From Vibrio sonorensis (GTDB lineage Bacteria > Pseudomonadota > Gammaproteobacteria > Enterobacterales > Vibrionaceae): 64,000 nt of DNA. How positions within the stretch are numbered: the first letter of the stretch is position 1; each line of letters begins with the position of its first letter. Position numbers and translations under genes: made by a program. This document shows, piece after piece, positions 54,108 through 63,792 of the stretch. The notes under the pieces were generated by a model, which was not told where the DNA came from, searched no databases, and saw only the letters and a list, made by a program, of their open reading frames with translations. The stretch is taken from positions 124,001 through 188,000 of the forward strand of contig NZ_LJJE01000070.1 of assembly GCF_001854765.1 (NCBI RefSeq), written 5' to 3'.

Positions 54108-55536
54108 ATGTTTAAGAACCTTTTTGCAAACCTGCAAAATAGGTAAGGCGCTGATGCTTCCAGTATCCGTGCTCCCTGTTGCAGGTATCCTACTTGGTGT
54201 CGGTGCTGCCGACTTAAGCTTTATTCCAGAAATCGTTTCCAACTTAATGGAGCAAGCGGGTGGCTCGGTATTCGGACAAATGGCACTGCTATTTGCCGTG
54301 GGAGTAGCGCTTGGCTTCACAAACAACGATGGCGTAGCAGGCCTAGCGGCTATCGTTGGCTACGGAATCATGACAGCTACATTAGGGGTTATGGCTGGTG
54401 TCATGGGTGTCGAAAAAATCGATACTGGTGTACTAGGCGGTATCCTAGTCGGTGGTCTAGCGGCTTGGGCGTTTAATCGCTTCTACCGCATTCAGCTTCC
54501 AGAATACCTAGGCTTCTTTGCTGGTAAACGCGCAGTGCCAATTATCACTGGTTTCGCTGCAATCGCGTTGGGTATCGTTCTGTCCGTAGTATGGCCACCA
54601 ATTGGCGGCGCAATTGCTAGTTTTTCTGACTGGGCTGCTCACCAAAACCCACAAGTGGCGTTTGGAATCTACGGCATCGTGGAACGTTCTCTTATTCCCT
54701 TTGGTCTTCACCACGTATGGAATGTTCCTTTCTTCTTCGAAGCAGGTACCTGTGTCAACGCAGCGGGTGAGACTCAAAATGGTGTGCTTACGTGTTATCT
54801 AGTGGCGGACGAAGCCTCTCGCGCAGCGGGCAACGGCTTTGGTCAACTTGCCGGTGGTTACATGTTCAAGATGTTTGGTTTGCCAGCTGCTGCAATCGCG
54901 ATTGCACACTCAGCTAAGCCAGAAAACCGCGTGAAAGTGATGGGTATCATGGCATCGGCTGCGCTGACTTCGTTCCTAACAGGTATTACTGAGCCTATTG
55001 AGTTCTCGTTCCTGTTTGTTGCACCAGTACTGTACGGAATTCACGCGCTTCTTGCTGGTTCAGCTTATGTTTTGTCAAACACGCTTGGTTTTGTGCACGG
55101 CACTTCGTTCTCCCACGGTCTCATTGATTTCCTAGTGTTGTCTGGCAATGCTTCTAAGATGGGGCTGATGGTCGTTTGTGGTCTGGCGTATGCGGCTATC
55201 TACTATGTGGTTTTCCGCGCGGTTATCAAAGCTCTAGATCTTAAAACACCGGGTCGCGAAGACGAAACTGATGATGCGCAAACCGTAACTGGTACTGAAC
55301 TAGCCGGAGAGCTGGTAACGGCATTTGGCGGTAAAACAAATATTACGGGTTTAGATGCATGTATTACACGCCTTCGCGTGGCGGTCGCTGATACTGACGC
55401 AGTTGATCAAGATAAGTTGAAGCAACTTGGCGCAGCGGGAGTTGTCGTTGTCGGTGGTGGTGTACAAGCTATTTTTGGTACCAAATCTGACAACCTCAAG
55501 ACTGAAATGGACGAGTGGATTCGCAACCACAGTTAA
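54108..55536 (+). CDS. ptsG: PTS glucose-specific EIICB (PtsG), frame broken near the start
   Basis: Membrane transporter that takes up and phosphorylates glucose using EIIA-Glc. It has an EIIC domain with many helices ([24 protein letters not shown] and [12 protein letters not shown]), then an EIIB domain with the phosphorylated Cys in [13 protein letters not shown] 54108 begins [10 protein letters not shown] with CAGGAG upstream. An A run at 54136-54139 should be two bases longer to read LQKIGKALM; adding them gives 1431 bases, 476 residues, the E. coli length. This is the only site where two bases seem to be missing. Confidence 0.92.
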
Positions 55537-55554
55537 GTCATTCACCCCTATGAT

Positions 55555-55580
55555 AAAGGAGGCCGTAGGCCTCCTTTTTC
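55555..55580 (+). terminator. Intrinsic terminator of ptsG
   Basis: AAAGGAGGCC/GGCCTCCTTT with a GTA loop, then a T run. Confidence 0.92.
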
Positions 55581-55710
55581 CGTTATACATCTCTATCATA
55601 ACGCGATTGTCTTTCTACTGACTCTACTTCACTTGTCCCTGACATAAGTCACCCCGTCACTGGTATAAAAGCGCTTGTTAACAATCATCTTTGATCTACA
55701 GGTATGTGAT

Positions 55711-56115
55711 ATGAGCAAACGCCACCTTATGCTAGCCAGTTTAATCCCTCTTTCTGCCATTGCCGAAGAAGCGAATGCACCTAGCCTTTCGGTCGGTATG
55801 GCGGTGGACCAACAACTAAGTGTTGTCGTTGAACTCGAAGAGCAGTATCGATTGACTATTGGTAATCAAGGCGGTGCTTTTGACTATATTGTTGGCAGAG
55901 GAGAATTTGATGCTCATACTCCAGTAGATTGGTATGTCGGTGGCGGTGCATGGGGAGAGTGGGACCACGATTTTGGTTTAAGAGTTCCACTGGGGCTAAA
56001 TTGGCAAGTGAGTGATGGTTGGAATGCTTATGGCCAAGTTCACCCAGAGCTCAACTTATACAAGGGGCCGAAACTGCAAATAGGTGCCGCTATTGGTGTG
56101 ACTTACCGTTTTTAA
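55711..56115 (+). CDS. Small outer-membrane beta-barrel-like protein, function unknown
   Basis: A 134-residue protein with a signal peptide (MSKRHLMLASLIPLSAIA, cleavage before EEAN or nearby). The mature part alternates polar and aromatic residues (LSVVVELEEQYRLTIGNQGG, DWYVGGGAWGEW) and ends in GVTYRF, an aromatic C terminus typical of Bam-assembled barrels. The barrel would be small, six to eight strands. ATG 55711 has ACAGGTATGTGAT upstream, a weak ribosome binding site. I do not recognise the family. It lies after ptsG with its own spacing and a shared terminator. Confidence 0.65.
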   Translation: MSKRHLMLASLIPLSAIAEEANAPSLSVGMAVDQQLSVVVELEEQYRLTIGNQGGAFDYIVGRGEFDAHTPVDWYVGGGAWGEWDHDFGLRVPLGLNWQVSDGWNAYGQVHPELNLYKGPKLQIGAAIGVTYRF

Positions 56116-56132
56116 ACTGCGGTTTAAACGAC

Positions 56133-56158
56133 AAAGCCGACACAAATGTGTCGGCTTT
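56133..56158. terminator. Bidirectional terminator between the barrel gene and metS
   Basis: AAAGCCGACACA/TGTGTCGGCTTT with an AA-type turn, between two converging genes. Confidence 0.88.
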
Positions 56159-56180
56159 AACTTGATTATGCAGTGAGTCG

Positions 56181-56275
56181 TTACTGCTTGTCCATCGCGC
56201 GCTTGATACAGATGCAGCGCCACCCCATGTAATACCAAGACCTAGAACCATCATAATAATTGCACCAGTAGTCAT
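56181..56275 (-). CDS. MetS-like small subunit of an NSS transporter, frame broken once
   Basis: A tiny membrane protein, about 31 residues. It starts MTTGAIIMMVLGLGITWGGAA and, if one T is restored near 56210, ends SCIKRAMDKQ with a stop at 56181; that gives 96 bases. As written, the frame runs into unrelated sequence. Small subunits of this type accompany methionine/alanine NSS importers (MetP) in other bacteria. The start ATG overlaps the transporter stop by one base (TAATG), a sign of coupling. Easily missed by gene finders. Confidence 0.7.
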
Positions 56276-57737
56276 TACGCTACCTCCTTGCGGTTAGTGG
56301 CATTGATAAACAGACCGAATACAAACAGTGCCGCGATTAGAGCCCAACCTAGAGTCAAGTCGTAGCCGCCGTAGCCTTCTGTAAATAGGGTTTGTAGTTT
56401 GGTCGCCAAGATTACCGCCAGAATCACTGGGGTGATAAAGCGAAGACATACTTCAAACCATGCGCCAATAGTGAAATCAGATGTACTGTTAACATAGTCA
56501 CGTACGTCGCCGACTTTGTTAAGCAACCAAGCCATTAGGATAATTTCAATCAAACCGCCGACCATAATGCCTACGTTGTTTGCAAAGTGGTCTACTAGGT
56601 CAAGAAGCAGTAGGCCGCCATTGGTAGCAAATGCCATTGAAACCACTAAACCAGTACCAATTACGATGTTTGCAGCTTTCTTACGGCTCCAGTTTAGTTT
56701 GTCCATAATTGCTGAAGTGACCGCTTCCATGATTGAGATATGTGAGCTCAAGCCAGCTACCACAAGTGCAAAGAAGAACAGAGGGCCTAGAATAAATGGC
56801 GCAGGTAACAGGTTAATTGCAGCAGGCAGAGTAACAAATGCCAGACCAACACCCGCAGATACTACTTCAGTAAGAGGCTTACCTTGCTCTGCAGCCATGT
56901 AGCCTAGTACAGAGAAGATCATGATACCTGCTAGGATAGAGAAGCCACAGTTGATCAATACTGTCATAAACGCATTGTTCGTGATGTCTGATTTCTCTGG
57001 CAAGTAACTTGAGTACGCCAGCATGATTGAGAAGCCGATACTCAAAGTAAAGAAGATCTGACCATAAGCCGCAGCCCAAACCTTCACATCCCAAATTTTG
57101 CTAAAGTCCGGTTCGAACATGTAGTTCACACCATCTAGAGCACCTGGAAGAAGTAGCATACGACCGATCAACAGAACGACCATCACAAACAGAATTGGCA
57201 TCATAATTTTAGATGCGCGTTCGATACCTGACTTAACACCGCCAACGATTGCTGCATAGGTAATGCCCCAAGCAATCAACATCGCGATAGCGATCTTCCA
57301 CTGGATACTGCCAAGGTTAGTTGGTGAGTTGTCGCCAAGAGCAAGATACTCGCTAAAGAAGAAAGCGTTAGTATCTGTTCCCCAGCTTTGGGTAAATGAC
57401 ATGCCAAAGTAAGAGATAGCCCAGCCGATAACCGCAACGTAGTAAACGGCGATAACCGCTGCTACACCAACTTGGAACCAACCCAACCACTCAAACTTGG
57501 AGTGAATTTTACCAAGTGTTTTTGGCGCAGAGCACGGTACTTCTGACCCATGCTGAATTCCAAAATCATAAATGGAATACCAGCGGTGATCATGGCAAAA
57601 AGGTAAGGGATAAAAAAGGCGCCACCACCGTTTTCGTAGGCCATGTAAGGGAAACGCCAGATGTTTCCAAGGCCGATTGCTGATCCAACCGCGGCTAGTA
57701 TAAAGCCTGCGCGGGATCCCCATTGTTCTCGCTTCAT
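56275..57737 (-). CDS. NSS-family sodium-dependent amino-acid transporter, frame broken once
   Basis: Sodium-coupled importer with about eleven to twelve helices; MetP-like by its small partner, so methionine or alanine is the likely substrate. It starts MKREQWGSRAGFILAAVGSAIGLGNIWRFPY, the unwound helix 1 that binds sodium and substrate. The frame changes near 57533; one extra base gives KYRGSAPKTLGKIHSKFEW and 1464 bases, 487 residues. The C terminus is GLFINATNRKEVA. It is followed directly by metS. Upstream lies a 495-base gap. Confidence 0.87.
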
Positions 57738-58232
57738 AAAAACTCCTTTACAACTTCATGAGGCATAAAGGTCTTTCGGGACTTGACTGCTTTTTTGGAA
57801 AGATAGGGAAGGTCAGAATATCTGACTGTTTGCTCTATCTTCCATGAATAAGCAAAAATTTAGTTATATATGTTGGTTGTCCACAAGAAAGACAGAATAT
57901 TGTGCTTAATTGTCCGATGTGTGTTTGCGAAAACTGAAATATTCAGCTGCGCATGTTGTACAGACTAACCATTAATAGAAGTTAACGCAATAGAATATAA
58001 TTGTTGTAGAAAGGTGGATAAGAGGTTTTATATGTGTTTTAAACATAAAAATGTGAGCTATGATCTGGTTTGGTTGTTGCTAATGTGGTCAATAATGCTA
58101 TTTAAAGTGACTTTTATGAGATATAAAACTTTGTGCTAGAAAAGATTGTATGACTGAAAAATGTTCAATCACTAGTTAATGTTTACCGTATTGTTAGAGA
58201 TGTTAAATTGATCAACATCTGAGAAAGGGTAG
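57738..58232. other. 495-base AT-rich gap
   Basis: AT-rich, with a 35-codon open frame (58032-58139, listed separately) and no other credible frame. The minus-strand transporter promoter should lie near 57740-57900. I see no tRNA, no strong terminator and no recognised operator. Confidence 0.5.
58032..58139 (+). CDS. Possible 35-residue membrane peptide
   Basis: ATG 58032 follows AAGAGG by 6 bases and opens 35 codons to TAG. Residues 10-27 are strongly hydrophobic (YDLVWLLLMWSIMLFKVTF), with basic residues on both sides, a plausible single transmembrane helix. Nothing else in the gap looks coding. Chance is a real possibility in AT-rich DNA, so this is only a candidate. It is on the strand opposite to both neighbours. 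Confidence 0.3.
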   Translation: MCFKHKNVSYDLVWLLLMWSIMLFKVTFMRYKTLC

Positions 58233-58826
58233 CTAAAATTGCCAAACAATACCGAATAGAGCGGCAAATTGATTCATCCAATCGGTTTTAAATCGAATCA
58301 CGCACGAGCCACTTTCTCCCGCAGGGAGTTGGCAAATACCACTGGTTTGATTGTCTACAACTGTACCCAACCAACGAATTTGACCACTTATCGCTATATT
58401 TTCGCTGAACTTGTATTCCAAACCAGTAAATACTGAAGCGGCAAAGTCCGTGTCGGTGCCACTCCAGTCCGTATCAATAATTGACACCCCTAAACCTGCT
58501 CCTAAATGACTTTGCCAGTTCGAAGCGATGTCGTAATGAATCGCGCTTTGAAAAAGGGTATAGGCTATTTGGCTGTTAGCGTTTAACGTTTCAAGTTCAC
58601 TCTCTTGTCGTGAGAGAAACAACCCGATACGCCCTTTGTCAAAGTCGGTATCCAAGCTCACTGCAAATAAGTTTGAGTGCTCGATATTGTAAGTCGCTTC
58701 GCTTGATAGTGTGACTTCTCCACCGTCAATCACGCCAGCCCAAGGCGTAACATAGATTGACGCCACGCTATGGCTGGATAGAGCAGTTGATAGTATAGCT
58801 AACAGAAACGGGATCTTTTTCATCAT
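58233..58826 (-). CDS. Outer-membrane beta-barrel-like protein, function unknown
   Basis: A protein of about 197 residues with a signal peptide (MMKKIPFLLAILSTALSSHSVAS) and a mature part of alternating beta-strand pattern ending FGIVWQF, an aromatic C terminus typical of outer-membrane barrels. The strand FTGLEYKFSENIAISGQIRWLG looks like a YfaZ/OmpW-type hairpin, but I make no family claim. A Cys pair (GICQLPAGESGSC) could form a disulfide loop. The start is uncertain among ATGs at 58823-58835 and a GTG at 58841. Confidence 0.7.
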   Translation of the reverse strand: MMKKIPFLLAILSTALSSHSVASIYVTPWAGVIDGGEVTLSSEATYNIEHSNLFAVSLDTDFDKGRIGLFLSRQESELETLNANSQIAYTLFQSAIHYDIASNWQSHLGAGLGVSIIDTDWSGTDTDFAASVFTGLEYKFSENIAISGQIRWLGTVVDNQTSGICQLPAGESGSCVIRFKTDWMNQFAALFGIVWQF

Positions 58827-59004
58827 AATGTACATGCTCACAATTCACTTAATGTTTGTGATGTTAATTTCATATTTATGAGCTAAACAGAGCGATTGTT
58901 TGAACAACGCCGATTGCGGTGTTATTAATTTGTTATACAGGTTTGAATTATAGTCGATTAAACTTGTTGTATAACAGTTAACAGAATCCATATAAGGGGT
59001 GTTT

Positions 59005-59094
59005 ATGGAACAGGAACTCAAATATTCGCTGGTGATCACTGGGACTATATTTGCAGTGCTGATTGGCTTTGGTGTAGTAGCAATAGCTTTCTAA
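59005..59094 (+). CDS. YnhF-type 29-residue membrane protein
   Basis: ATG 59005 follows AAGGGGTG by 6 bases and reads 29 codons to TAA at 59092. The product begins MEQELKYSLVITGT and is one transmembrane helix, IFAVLIGFGVVAIAF. It resembles the YnhF family (E. coli YnhF is also 29 residues), small inner-membrane proteins of unknown role. It lies 12 bases before the patatin gene and is probably co-transcribed with it. Confidence 0.72.
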   Translation: MEQELKYSLVITGTIFAVLIGFGVVAIAF

Positions 59095-59106
59095 CTAGAG
59101 TGTTCT

Positions 59107-60264
59107 ATGCCAAATAACGGTATCGTTACTAACGATAGTCACGAGATCGACCTTGGCCGATTGTCAAAGTACACGGGTGGTAAACACAGCCTCGTTGCTC
59201 AAGGTGGTGGGCAGCGTGGAATCTTTACGGCTGGTGTACTAGATGCTTTTCTCCTCTCAAATTTTGATCCTTTTCAGGAGTTCTACGGCACCTCAGCTGG
59301 AGCTTTAAACCTTTGTGCCTTCCTTTGCCGTCAACGCGGTATCGGTCGTTCCTTTATACTTGAACTGACCACTTCAAAATCCTTTTTTAATCTATTCGGC
59401 TATATCCGTCGCAAGCAGTACCTAGGGTTGGATTGGGCCTTAGATAGAATTAGAGACTATCCCTACAAGCTTGATCTCGGAATGGGACGCAGCGTATTGG
59501 GACCTCGTAGAGCGTTTGCAGCGGTGACTAATGCTGCTACGCTACACGACCACTATTTCCCAGCAATGGGAGACGATTGGCAACAAGTCATGCTAGCGAC
59601 CTGTGCCATCCCGCGCTTATATCACCGGGAAATTGAACTTGATGAGCATTTGTACATCGACGGCGGAGTGTCTGCGTCAGTGCCTGTTCAAGAGGCATGG
59701 AGACAGGGTGCAAGATTGATTACCGTTATTCGTACCGAAGGGTTGCAAATCCAGCCACAGAACAGAGAAGTATTAATCCCCGCCAAAGAGGTTGAATGGT
59801 TTGAAGAGTCATTCAAGAGCATAAACAGTCAATGGCGGCAGAAACTAATGCAATGGAAAACGGATTGGAATGACTTTTTCTCTGAGCAGATAAGGCGGTC
59901 GAAAGAACAGAAAAAAGATCACGCGCATCTGGATCTTATTAATGGCGGGCGATGGCTTTTTGGCGCAGACGACATCTATCGTCTTAGCCATTTAATAGGA
60001 GATAAGTTTGATTCCGGTTTAGCCGATATGTTAATGGTTCACTATCAAACTTATCAGTTAACTCAGGGGTTTCTACAAAATCCGCCTGACGATTGTTTTG
60101 TGGTTCAAATTCGCCCCTCCGCCCCGTTGAAGTCAAGTTCCTTGCTCAGCGATATCGACGATTTACTTCATGACTATCAACTGGGCTTGGATGCGGGATA
60201 TAAATACATCTCTTTACTCGAACATCCGTTGAATTGCCATTTACACCAACAAAAACACGTCTAA
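59107..60264 (+). CDS. Patatin-like phospholipase
   Basis: A 385-residue predicted lipid acyl hydrolase. The oxyanion motif is AQGGGQRGIFTAGVLDAF, the nucleophile Ser is in YGTSAGALN, and the catalytic Asp is in DGGVSASVPV, so the Ser-Asp dyad is intact. It resembles E. coli YjjU. No signal peptide is visible, so it probably acts in the cytoplasm or at the membrane. It follows the YnhF-like gene by 12 bases. Substrate unknown. Confidence 0.88.
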   Translation: MPNNGIVTNDSHEIDLGRLSKYTGGKHSLVAQGGGQRGIFTAGVLDAFLLSNFDPFQEFYGTSAGALNLCAFLCRQRGIGRSFILELTTSKSFFNLFGYIRRKQYLGLDWALDRIRDYPYKLDLGMGRSVLGPRRAFAAVTNAATLHDHYFPAMGDDWQQVMLATCAIPRLYHREIELDEHLYIDGGVSASVPVQEAWRQGARLITVIRTEGLQIQPQNREVLIPAKEVEWFEESFKSINSQWRQKLMQWKTDWNDFFSEQIRRSKEQKKDHAHLDLINGGRWLFGADDIYRLSHLIGDKFDSGLADMLMVHYQTYQLTQGFLQNPPDDCFVVQIRPSAPLKSSSLLSDIDDLLHDYQLGLDAGYKYISLLEHPLNCHLHQQKHV

Positions 60265-60394
60265 CTCGCAAATACTTCACATTGTTTTTATAGATGATAC
60301 ATTGAAACATGTTGCATTTAACAAAAGAAGTAGCAAGCGTTGACATCAACCTTCCTTCACATTAATTGTTTCGGTGTATATCAAGCGAGCAAAC

Positions 60395-62053
60395 ATGAAA
60401 CTGAAATATAAAACGTCACTTATATTGGTAATCTTGTGTGGTTTTTTTGCCACCTCTTTATACCTTTCCGTTCGATACGTATTTGAAGATCTTACCCATA
60501 AGTTGGTTTGGAAATACGCTCACGTCGCTACGCACTACGATATTGAAACTACGTTGAAACCGATTCTGCACGAGATTGAAGAGATCAGTGATATTGCGAG
60601 TCACCCCGATGTTGTTTCTTGGGCAAAGAATCCCGAAGATGAACGGTTACGTACTAAGGCAGAGTACACCTTAGAACGATTTCGTTGGCGATTTACCGAT
60701 AAGAACTTTTTTATCGCCTTGGATAAAAACCTCTCCTACTACTTTAACAGTGCAGAGCAGTTTAAAAGCGAAAATTTTTATCGCTATACCCTGACGCCTG
60801 CTTCCCACCTAGATTTGTGGTACTTCAAGCACAAGGCCGAACATCGAAAAGTGGAAATCAACGTCGATAGAGATAGAAAGCTTGGGATCGAGAAGTTATG
60901 GATCAACCACATTATCGAAAAGGACGGTGAGTTTCTGGGTTTAATGGGGACGGGTATGGAAGTCAAACCGTTCGTTAACAGCCTAATTGCCCATCACGGT
61001 TCAGGTGTGGATACCTTGTTCGTCGATCATGATATGCGAGTACAGCTTCAGCGAGACTCTGGTGTCTTCCAATATCGACCAATGGGGGTGACAAACAAAC
61101 CTGTAGAACTCAAAGATATCTTGGTTTCCAACAATGACTATCAAGCAATTATTTCATTGATGGAGAGACAAAAGCGAGGTGAAGAAGCTCACACATTAAC
61201 TTTGGATAAAGGCGAGAAGAATCAAGTGGTCACCATCCACTATGTCGAAGCCTTAGACTGGTATGAGCTGACATTTGTCAATATCGATACCATAGTAGAC
61301 CCTCAGCTTTACAGTGCTTTGCTCTATTTAGTGTGTGGATTGATCACCGTGCTAGGCGCTTTAATCTATCTTTTAATCGCAAAGGGATTAACTCGCCAAA
61401 TTGAGCGCATAGCTACGAGATTAAGGTTGATAAGTCGATCTGAATCATCGGCCAAAAATGAGTTTTCTAGCATTGAGCAGGAGTTGACTAACATCCATGA
61501 AGAACTCTCTTCCAGCCGCAGTTCATTAAAGAGGATTAACCAATCTAAACCCTCTGAACTCTACCAACTTGCTATGCTAGATCCAATAACAGGCCTGCTT
61601 AACCAAATGGGCATGGAAAGAGAGCTGTCCGAAGAACTCGCTAAAGCCAAGAGGGAAAACATACCATTTGGATTGGTGTGGATGGAGGTAGAGCAAAAGT
61701 CACATCGCTATACTCGAGTCTCTACCGAGGGGTTAAAAATGGCAACTAAGGCCATTACCCACTCGATCCGAGAGTTTGACAGTGCTAGCCATTGGGAAGG
61801 GGACGAGTTCCTAGTCTTGGTACGCTCCAGTAAAAGGCGTTCGATTTTTGAGCTGACGACGCGCGTGAATACCCATTTAGAGCAGCTTTGTCAGCAGCAA
61901 CCTGAGTGTGAAAATTTAACCATTCATATCGGTGGAGTAATGATTTCGCCAAATTGTGGGTTACAAGATGCTCTGACTCAGGCTGATAGTGCACTTTACT
62001 TGGCAAAAACCGATCAAAACAGGGTGCCTGCACAACAAACTGTTCACACTTAA
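60395..62053 (+). CDS. Membrane sensor with GGDEF domain (variant EGDEF)
   Basis: A 552-residue protein that would make cyclic di-GMP if active. An N-terminal helix (about residues 7-28) and a second one (about 310-332, LLYLVCGLITVLGALIYLLIA) flank a periplasmic sensor domain of Cache type. A helical linker follows, then a GGDEF domain with DPITGLLNQMGMERELSEEL and an active-site loop WEGDEFLVL. The first Gly of GGDEF is Glu; such variants can be active or not. ATG 60395 is preferred over an in-frame GTG at 60374. No EAL domain is present. Single gene. Confidence 0.82.
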   Translation: MKLKYKTSLILVILCGFFATSLYLSVRYVFEDLTHKLVWKYAHVATHYDIETTLKPILHEIEEISDIASHPDVVSWAKNPEDERLRTKAEYTLERFRWRFTDKNFFIALDKNLSYYFNSAEQFKSENFYRYTLTPASHLDLWYFKHKAEHRKVEINVDRDRKLGIEKLWINHIIEKDGEFLGLMGTGMEVKPFVNSLIAHHGSGVDTLFVDHDMRVQLQRDSGVFQYRPMGVTNKPVELKDILVSNNDYQAIISLMERQKRGEEAHTLTLDKGEKNQVVTIHYVEALDWYELTFVNIDTIVDPQLYSALLYLVCGLITVLGALIYLLIAKGLTRQIERIATRLRLISRSESSAKNEFSSIEQELTNIHEELSSSRSSLKRINQSKPSELYQLAMLDPITGLLNQMGMERELSEELAKAKRENIPFGLVWMEVEQKSHRYTRVSTEGLKMATKAITHSIREFDSASHWEGDEFLVLVRSSKRRSIFELTTRVNTHLEQLCQQQPECENLTIHIGGVMISPNCGLQDALTQADSALYLAKTDQNRVPAQQTVHT

Positions 62054-62574
62054 GTCATGAAATTGAGTTGGAGCCCAGTTTCATCGTTTGTTCACGGAAG
62101 AATGGCACACTGACGTAAAGGTCATTGTATTGTGCTGTTATTGTTAACTTTATGTTGTTCCAGACTGGGTTATTGTGACTCAAATCAGGAGCTGAGAAAT
62201 TAACTCTAATCCACGTCAAGTATGGTGTGTTTTAAATTGTAATCTTCGCTCAGTTCGGTACTTTATAACTATACCTAAGTAACGCTAATGTACTGACATA
62301 GCGGGACTCGCGCAGCCTAGAAATTACGACATCGACAGAATAGTGGAAAGTTATTACTAAGGTTTATTTTAGCTCTTTAGGTATATGTGCCTCGTGAATA
62401 CTTCGGGGTGAAATAGAGAAGCATCTCGCGTCTCTTAAGTACGGTTTATAACAATAAAAAACGACTAAACAATGATGTTAGGTCGATATTTGTGTCTGGC
62501 AACAACAGGCTAACAACTAGGAAATTAAAAGCACACCGAATCAGGCGGTAGTGCCATAACAAATGGAGATACAA
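62054..62574 (+). other. 521-base region upstream of glgC
   Basis: AT-rich, with no credible open frame. It must hold the glgC promoter and the end of the GGDEF transcript. I see several TTTAA/TTAAA stretches and no strong terminator or known riboswitch. A TGGAGA ribosome binding site precedes ATG 62575. Confidence 0.5.
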
Positions 62575-63792
62575 ATGGCTGGTGTACTAGGAATGATTCT
62601 TGCTGGTGGAGAGGGCTCTCGACTAAGACCTTTGACTGAGTCCCGAAGCAAACCTTCAGTGCCATTCGGGGGGAGCTATCGACTGATAGACTTCGCACTT
62701 AATAATTTTGTCAATGCTGACTTAATGAGAATTTATGTATTGACACAGTTCAAATCTCAGTCCCTGTTTCATCATATGAAAAAAGGCTGGAATATCAACG
62801 GTATCACCGACCGGTTTATCGACCCGATCCCAGCGCAAATGCGCACGGGTAAACGTTGGTATGAAGGTACGGCCGATGCTATCTACCAAAACCTTAGATT
62901 TATGGAGCTAGCAGAACCAGAGCAAGTATGTATCTTCGGCTCCGATCACATCTACAAAATGGATATTAAGCAGATGCTTGATTTCCATAAAGAAAAATCC
63001 GCATCGCTGACGGTGTCAGCCCTTCGTATGCCACTGTCTGAAGCTTCGCAATTCGGTGTGATAGAAGTCGACAAAGAAGGAAGAATGGTTGGCTTTGAAG
63101 AGAAGCCTGCTAATCCGAAGTGCATTCCGGGCGACCCGAATCATGCTCTGGTTTCCATGGGTAACTATGTGTTTGAAGCACAAGTACTGTTTGCAGAGCT
63201 TATCGAAGATGCAGACAATCCAGATTCTACTCATGACTTTGGTAAAGATATTATTCCAAAGATGTTCCCCCGTGGTGATGTCTATGTATACGACTTTAGC
63301 ACCAACCGAATTACTGGCGAAAAAGAAGAAGTTTACTGGCGTGACGTCGGTACGATAGATGCCTACTGGCAAGCCCATATGGATCTGTTAGAGAAAGATG
63401 CGCCGTTTTCGCTCTACAACCGCAAATGGCCGCTACACACATTCTATCCGCCATTGCCACCAGCGACATTCACTGATTCGCTCAATGGCCGTGTTCAGAT
63501 CATTGATAGCTTAGTGTGTAATGGCTCTTTAGTGCGTGGCTCTCGCATCGAAAAATCTGTACTTGGTTTCCGCAGCAATATTGCATCTGCTTGTGATATC
63601 AGCGAATGTATCCTTTTAGGAGACGTGAAAGTTGGTGAAGGAAGTGTTCTACGTCGCGTGATTATCGATAAAGACGTCGATATTGCGCCAAACACTCAAA
63701 TCGGCGTCAACTTGCAAGAAGACCGCAAGCACTATCACGTTTCAGATGACGGTATTGTAGTGATTCCAAAAGGAGCAAGAGTTGGCTACTGA
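62575..63792 (+). CDS. glgC: Glucose-1-phosphate adenylyltransferase
   Basis: First committed step of glycogen synthesis: makes ADP-glucose. The 405-residue protein has the nucleotide-binding start [19 protein letters not shown], the [10 protein letters not shown] active-site loop, [10 protein letters not shown], and GFEEKPANP with the substrate Glu-Lys. The C-terminal half is a beta-helix. ATG 62575 is preferred over 62563 because TGGAGA lies 6 bases before it. It overlaps glgA by 11 bases. Confidence 0.96.
   Translation: MAGVLGMILAGGEGSRLRPLTESRSKPSVPFGGSYRLIDFALNNFVNADLMRIYVLTQFKSQSLFHHMKKGWNINGITDRFIDPIPAQMRTGKRWYEGTADAIYQNLRFMELAEPEQVCIFGSDHIYKMDIKQMLDFHKEKSASLTVSALRMPLSEASQFGVIEVDKEGRMVGFEEKPANPKCIPGDPNHALVSMGNYVFEAQVLFAELIEDADNPDSTHDFGKDIIPKMFPRGDVYVYDFSTNRITGEKEEVYWRDVGTIDAYWQAHMDLLEKDAPFSLYNRKWPLHTFYPPLPPATFTDSLNGRVQIIDSLVCNGSLVRGSRIEKSVLGFRSNIASACDISECILLGDVKVGEGSVLRRVIIDKDVDIAPNTQIGVNLQEDRKHYHVSDDGIVVIPKGARVGY

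Noticed and set aside
54120..54145. Programmed frameshift at the ptsG A run
   Set aside because: Four A is short, there is no stimulatory structure in the right place, and similar breaks elsewhere point to data error.
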